From Bacillota bacterium (GTDB lineage Bacteria; Bacillota; Dehalobacteriia; UBA4068; UBA4997), in assembly GCA_021771915.1 (NCBI GenBank), contig JAETNY010000016.1, positions 1-41,669 of the forward strand: a stretch of 41,669 nucleotides of DNA. Reading direction: 5' to 3'. Below are positions 37,530 to 41,669 of the stretch, one piece after another. The notes under the pieces were generated by a model, which did no database searches, was not told where the DNA came from, and worked only from the letters and a program-made list of their open reading frames with translations. The stretch's first letter is position 1; the number at the start of each line of letters is the position of its first letter. Made by a program: the position numbers and the translations under genes.

Positions 37530-39071
37530 CTAAACCGATATGATATAAATATTAAAAATCAATGCCAAGACCGAAAAAGCCATGAAAATACATAAAATTA
37601 TATTAATAAAGGTGCCAATTATACTATTTTTCATTGTAATATAATTTTCTGAATACTTTTGTAACCAACAGGCTGTTCCAATAAAGGGAAAAAACATCAT
37701 TATAGGAACCAACCTGTAATTCATATGACAAATAAGAGGATAAGAAAGATTAAGGTTTATATAACTAAACATCAAGGCAATATAACTGATAAAAAGCAAA
37801 ACTTTTAATCCTTTATTTATTGTTTTCCTTTCAAAGATTGTCCATATAAAAAGAATATTCATAACAATCGCCAAAATAATGCTTATCCATAATAAAACTA
37901 ATGCCGAAGATGCTATAAAACCAGAAGCCCACCATTCATCAAATAAAGAGCTCCTTATAAGTGAAAGCCAAATATTGTTTTCTAATTCTGGGTTCCAAAC
38001 AGTAAAAGCATGAGATAACTGACCCAGCGGCGGCAAAAATATTGTTTGACTATCTATATATTGAGGACTATTTACATCATTTATAAGTTGCATATATATA
38101 AAAGGTAAATCAAACCTTATCATATTGCGTATCGGCCAAAACAAAGATATAGGAACGCATACTGTTAAAAATAAAATAAATTGGGATATTACTTCTTTCA
38201 ATTCACTTCTGCGCAACCACAGAACATATGCAAACATTCCGCCAACACCAACAGCCATAATTGCCACACTAAATTTGGTAAACATACCAATGCCAAAGGA
38301 TAATGCAAGATAAAACATTTTCACAAATGTCTGATTTTTATACCAACGTATTGCATTCCATATAATTAATGTCATTAAATACATTGTCATACAATCATTG
38401 TTTAAGGTTACAGACATTATTGAAAAAAAAGGATGTAATGCCAAAACAACTATTAAACAGCTTAACCACTTACAGTTAATATCAAATTCTTTCAAAATCT
38501 GATATACAGTCCAAATGGTTAAACAGGAACAACATAATGTAATTATTTGCAAACTTTCATAACATAACGGTTCCACAACATTAAACAGCCTTGTTATACC
38601 CAATATAATTGCACCAAGTATGTGAAAGCCTGGCGGCTGATAAAATTCCCAAACCCCTATATGTTCTGCATCAGGTAATTGATGGTTTTTATATAAATAA
38701 TCTATATAACCAAAATGCCCCCAGCCGGACTCCGCTGTGTCAAGCCCTATGAAATTGCCTACATCATGATTAGTAATATCAAAAGGCGCACAAAGCACAT
38801 AAAAGGATTTAAGTAGAAAACTGCCTAACAAAATATACCCAATTATTTGATTGCTATCTTTTTGCTTTTGTAATACAAACAAGTAAAATGCACTTACAAA
38901 ATATAACAAACACATACAGATAACCAATATATCTTTATATACAGAAATAAAATCAGTAATAATCTTATTACAACTTAAGAACCAAACACATAAACAGCCA
39001 AGAACTATAAATTGCCAGGACGCTCCCCCCCCCACAAAGTTTAACTTAACTAAGCATCTTTTATGGTTCAT
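37530..39071 (-). CDS. GT-C/GT39-like membrane glycosyltransferase with in-frame poly-G tract
   Basis: About 513 residues with around eleven membrane helices. The first outer loop holds FGYIDYLYKNHQLPD and VWEFYQPPGFHILGAI, in the style of PMT/ArnT (GT39) enzymes with the PP-G/H motif. KFSVAIMAVGVGGMF and SYPLICHMNYRLVPIM occur later. The ATG at 39071 follows AAGGTGAT by 7 bases. The frame from 39083 adds four codons over the Shine-Dalgarno. Nine G at codons 13-16 encode VGGG, just before the first membrane helix. Any change of one or two bases would end translation early. It lies 10 bases upstream of the other poly-G gene. Confidence 0.75.
   Translation of the reverse strand: MNHKRCLVKLNFVGGGASWQFIVLGCLCVWFLSCNKIITDFISVYKDILVICMCLLYFVSAFYLFVLQKQKDSNQIIGYILLGSFLLKSFYVLCAPFDITNHDVGNFIGLDTAESGWGHFGYIDYLYKNHQLPDAEHIGVWEFYQPPGFHILGAIILGITRLFNVVEPLCYESLQIITLCCSCLTIWTVYQILKEFDINCKWLSCLIVVLALHPFFSIMSVTLNNDCMTMYLMTLIIWNAIRWYKNQTFVKMFYLALSFGIGMFTKFSVAIMAVGVGGMFAYVLWLRRSELKEVISQFILFLTVCVPISLFWPIRNMIRFDLPFIYMQLINDVNSPQYIDSQTIFLPPLGQLSHAFTVWNPELENNIWLSLIRSSLFDEWWASGFIASSALVLLWISIILAIVMNILFIWTIFERKTINKGLKVLLFISYIALMFSYINLNLSYPLICHMNYRLVPIMMFFPFIGTACWLQKYSENYITMKNSIIGTFINIILCIFMAFSVLALIFNIYIISV
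39025..39033 (-). repeat. Poly-G tract, 9 bases (coding strand), gene in frame
   Basis: Nine C on the plus strand, codons 13-16 of the GT-C gene. It encodes VGGG, as in the neighbouring tract gene. Confidence 0.85.
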
Positions 39072-39142
39072 TTTACAAATCACCTTTTACCATTCACCTT
39101 AATAAAACACCATACCACATATCTGATATATAATTGTAAAAT

Positions 39143-41233
39143 TTATTTTCTAACATAAACCCTTACTTGCACATCTCTGTTATCTGACCCAAGTTTATAA
39201 TTATTATCTAAAATAGTCTGCAATTTCGGCGAAAGTTCGCCATGCGAATATTGTATATATATTCTGTTATATTGCAGTAACTGTTCTTCACTTATATCAT
39301 ATTGTGTAATTACCTGAATATCATTTCTTTTGCCTTGTCTGCTAATATAATATTCCTGCCAACTCTCTGCAATTAATCTGTTAGCATTACAGACAATCAA
39401 AGTATCATCATTATATATGTAATTACTTTGTGTATAAATCCAATCCGCAGCTTCACGAAAAGGCTCATTTGATTTAGATGTAGATACAACGCTAAAACAG
39501 TTCAATGTTAAAACCAGCAAAAAGAATATACAAAATACTTTTTTGTAATCTGTTTTTATAAATGAAATAGATGATACAGAAAGCAAGCATACATATGGAA
39601 TTAAAAATAAGAAATATCTGTTAGTCCATAAAGGAGCATTTGTATTAATAAAATTTCCATATAAAAACAACAGCAAAATAGATGAAGTAATAGCAAACAA
39701 AGAAAATACACAATAAAATCTTATCCATTTAACTTTATATATATTTTCTTTAGAATACAAAATTATTGATGTGGCAATACCAAAAACAAATAACCAGAAT
39801 GTTAATTCATAATCCCCCGAAATAAAATATAATAGTGATTTAATCGACAACAAATTGGGAACTGAATGCCATGCTGGAATTCCTTCCTTGTGTTTATATA
39901 TAAACACAAACGCAAACCAGATTAAACAAACAATGGCAAGAAAAGAATACGGAATAAAATCTTTTATTTTTAATTCTCTTTTAATAAGCAAATAGCCATC
40001 TGCACATGCAAACCATATACAAGCTAAAATACCAAAATAATGTGTCATGGCTAAGGCAGCCATGGAAAGGCTAAACAATATTGTCCACTTTTTTTGGTTT
40101 TTATTTTCATTACGCTTAATAAAGATATATAAAGTTAAAGTTGAAAATAATACCATACAGGCATAAGACCTATACTCATATGCAGCATAATTCCATATTG
40201 TTATAGATGTAGCCATAAGAATTGCAGCCAAAATACCACAATATTTATCAGCTATTTTTTCGCAAATAACCCCCATAATAAAAATTGCAATACATACAGG
40301 AATAATGCTAACCAAAAGCAAATATGGCTCACCATAAGGCACAATATGATACCATAGAGTTTCTAACAAAACCACAAGAGGCGGATTATCACAATTGGCA
40401 TACAAACAGTGCATTAAAGCTTCTTTTAATGAGCCATTAGTAAAAGCGACCTCATAAAGTTCATCATACCAAAATGAAATATTACCGGCATAATGAAACA
40501 TTAATAAAAGCGTAATAAATGCTATACATGCATAAATAAACTTACTATTATTTCTACAAAACCACTCCTTACTTTCAGGTTCATTATGCAATACTTTATT
40601 AAACAGCAAAATGCTTCCAAATACTATCAATAACATCATCGCTGTATACACTGCTACATATCTGACCTGATTTGCCAGCAAAACTCCAATTTCACTTTTA
40701 GCAATTTGAACAACTTTTATAGAACTTTTTTCTGCATATGTATCCTCAACCCAAACATTATACCCATCATCAATTTGAACCAAACCACGCCATTCACTAC
40801 TACTAAAGTTAAGCGTTCTATCCCAGCCAACAGGTATTTTTAACACAACCGTTCTGGTCATACCATCTGGCTGTCTGCTATCCGTTTCCGGCCTCCATGC
40901 ATATGTTTCACCACTCCAGAACCAATGACCTGACTCTATCTCAAGCGATTTACCAGCTAAATATTCTTCGCCATCAATTGTGTAGCCATTCAAATATACC
41001 TCCATACCTCTGGCTTCTTCTCGTTTCTCACCAAGTGCGGTTAAAGTTACAGTATCCGTCAATGGCGGTAACAAATTGGCTATATAATTGGCACAACAAG
41101 CAAAAATCGTTACCAAAATACCTAAAAATATAAGCTGTTTTTTATCTAATCTCTCAGAAAATATACGATAACAAAGTACTAAAGTTAAAATAAAAACCAA
41201 AATTTTAATTGCTGCTGCAGTGAACAAAATCAT
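39143..41233 (-). CDS. GT39/PMT-type membrane glycosyltransferase with extracytoplasmic beta domain
   Basis: 696 residues. Two N-terminal helices are followed by an extracytoplasmic beta domain at about 75-190 (LEIESGHWFWSGETYAWRPE, TVVLKIPVGWDRTLNFSSSE). The GT-C core begins near 225, with FWYDELYEVAFTNGSLKEAL (acidic DE near 256), CDNPPLVVLLETLWYHIVP and YEYRSYACMVLFS, the usual PMT_2 layout. A C-terminal outer domain ends with YKLGSDNRDVQVRVYVRK. AGGAG is 11 bases before the ATG. It has no homopolymer tract. It likely transfers sugar from a polyprenyl carrier to a surface polymer. Confidence 0.8.
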   Translation of the reverse strand: MILFTAAAIKILVFILTLVLCYRIFSERLDKKQLIFLGILVTIFACCANYIANLLPPLTDTVTLTALGEKREEARGMEVYLNGYTIDGEEYLAGKSLEIESGHWFWSGETYAWRPETDSRQPDGMTRTVVLKIPVGWDRTLNFSSSEWRGLVQIDDGYNVWVEDTYAEKSSIKVVQIAKSEIGVLLANQVRYVAVYTAMMLLIVFGSILLFNKVLHNEPESKEWFCRNNSKFIYACIAFITLLLMFHYAGNISFWYDELYEVAFTNGSLKEALMHCLYANCDNPPLVVLLETLWYHIVPYGEPYLLLVSIIPVCIAIFIMGVICEKIADKYCGILAAILMATSITIWNYAAYEYRSYACMVLFSTLTLYIFIKRNENKNQKKWTILFSLSMAALAMTHYFGILACIWFACADGYLLIKRELKIKDFIPYSFLAIVCLIWFAFVFIYKHKEGIPAWHSVPNLLSIKSLLYFISGDYELTFWLFVFGIATSIILYSKENIYKVKWIRFYCVFSLFAITSSILLLFLYGNFINTNAPLWTNRYFLFLIPYVCLLSVSSISFIKTDYKKVFCIFFLLVLTLNCFSVVSTSKSNEPFREAADWIYTQSNYIYNDDTLIVCNANRLIAESWQEYYISRQGKRNDIQVITQYDISEEQLLQYNRIYIQYSHGELSPKLQTILDNNYKLGSDNRDVQVRVYVRK

Positions 41234-41255
41234 TTAAGCCAAAACTCCTGTATAA

Positions 41256-41669
41256 TCATTTTTTCTCCAAAAACTCCGCATACCTATCACAAATCCCAGA
41301 CACATCAGAACCAAACTCCACCTGCCGCCCCTTATCCAGCCACAGTATCTTGCTGCACATCTGCCTAATCTGGTTTAATGAATGAGATACCAATATCGTG
41401 GTCGCTCCACCAGAGATAATCTCTTTCATCTTAGCTTCACTCTTCTTCCGGAAAGCACCATCGCCAACAGATAACACTTCATCTAATATCAATATATCAG
41501 GTTCCACCAAACTGGCTATCGAAAAGGCCAAACGGCTTTTCATACCAGAAGACAACTGCTTAAACGGTCTGTCCTCAAACTCTTTCAACTCTGCAAACTC
41601 TATTATCTGACCATAAGTTTCGTCCATAAACCTTCTGGTATAGCCCAGCATCGCCCCTCGCAGATAGGT
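41256..41669 (-). CDS. ABC transporter ATPase for polysaccharide/teichoic acid export (N-terminus cut by window edge)
   Basis: Only the last ~138 codons are inside the window and the frame is open to the edge. ABC signature QLSSGMKSRLAFSIA, Walker B DILILDEVLSVGDGAF and the switch histidine VSHSLNQIRQM are present. The segment matches the TagH/Wzt/RfbE class that exports lipid-linked polysaccharides. The chain ends at GICDRYAEFLEKK without the extra sugar-binding domain seen in some Wzt proteins. The Walker A and the permease gene are expected to the right. It stands first among the glycan genes visible here. Confidence 0.9.
   Translation of the reverse strand, partial: TYLRGAMLGYTRRFMDETYGQIIEFAELKEFEDRPFKQLSSGMKSRLAFSIASLVEPDILILDEVLSVGDGAFRKKSEAKMKEIISGGATTILVSHSLNQIRQMCSKILWLDKGRQVEFGSDVSGICDRYAEFLEKK

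Noticed and set aside
1-41669. CRISPR array, rRNA operon or replication origin
   Set aside because: No regularly spaced repeats, rRNA-like sequence or DnaA-box cluster were seen.

Overview
The window reads as a chromosomal segment of an endospore-forming Firmicute (Clostridia or Peptococcaceae-like). It carries spoIIGA-sigE-sigG in the usual order, a spore small acid-soluble protein gene, a BofC-like gene, a cotJC remnant, and the housekeeping run pth-mfd-prsA. Shine-Dalgarno sequences are strong (GGAGG type) and TTG/GTG starts are common. Genus or species cannot be named from this sequence.

Layout. (1) 1-2400: the end of an integrated conjugative-type element, transcribed leftwards (DUF6017 HTH protein cut by the window edge, PAPS-reductase-family ATP pyrophosphatase, cysteine-cluster protein). 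It abuts (2) 2411-3710: the last ~70 codons of a spore-coat catalase gene (cotJC), its terminator, and a decayed IS3-family element. (3) 3762-7171: a hybrid histidine kinase and a lipoprotein solute-binding protein. (4) 7495-13937: a sporulation and housekeeping block on the minus strand (sigG, sigE, spoIIGA, SASP, YigZ, TrmL, DUF503, BofC-like, PRC-barrel). (5) 14153-19202: pth-mfd-prsA on the plus strand. (6) 19275-23608: a SLOG-like protein, an XRE regulator, a degenerate HD-GYP membrane protein, a G5/3D cell-wall protein and TatD. (7) 23692-26685: a ferrous-iron operon (feoA-feoA-feoB-Cys-rich peptide) behind a promoter with three operator-like palindromes. (8) 26978-28030: tRNA-Ser(GGA), a small XRE regulator and a compact unit of three tiny ORFs. 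(9) 28232-41669: an AT-rich surface-polysaccharide locus transcribed leftwards. It holds an ABC export ATPase, several GT-C membrane glycosyltransferases, an ILEI-domain protein, GT2, GtrA, a nucleotidyltransferase-kinase fusion, SIS isomerase, HAD phosphatase and a split DUF4254 protein.

The most notable signal is in the polysaccharide locus. Two membrane-protein genes carry long poly-G tracts (10 G and 9 G on the coding strand) near their 5' ends. One tract leaves its gene out of frame and the other leaves its gene in frame. A third gene (DUF4254) is split exactly at a G6 run. This looks like homopolymer-driven phase variation of a Gram-positive surface glycan. Homopolymer sequencing error is the main alternative for the split genes.

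The polysaccharide genes appear to cover sugar activation (isomerase, kinase, phosphatase, nucleotidyltransferase), lipid-linked sugar handling (GT2 plus GtrA), transfer by GT-C enzymes outside the membrane, and ABC export. Elsewhere, promoter-like sites fit a sporulation cascade: a long-spacer promoter before spoIIGA, a sigma-F/G-like site before sigG and a sigma-G-like site before the SASP gene.
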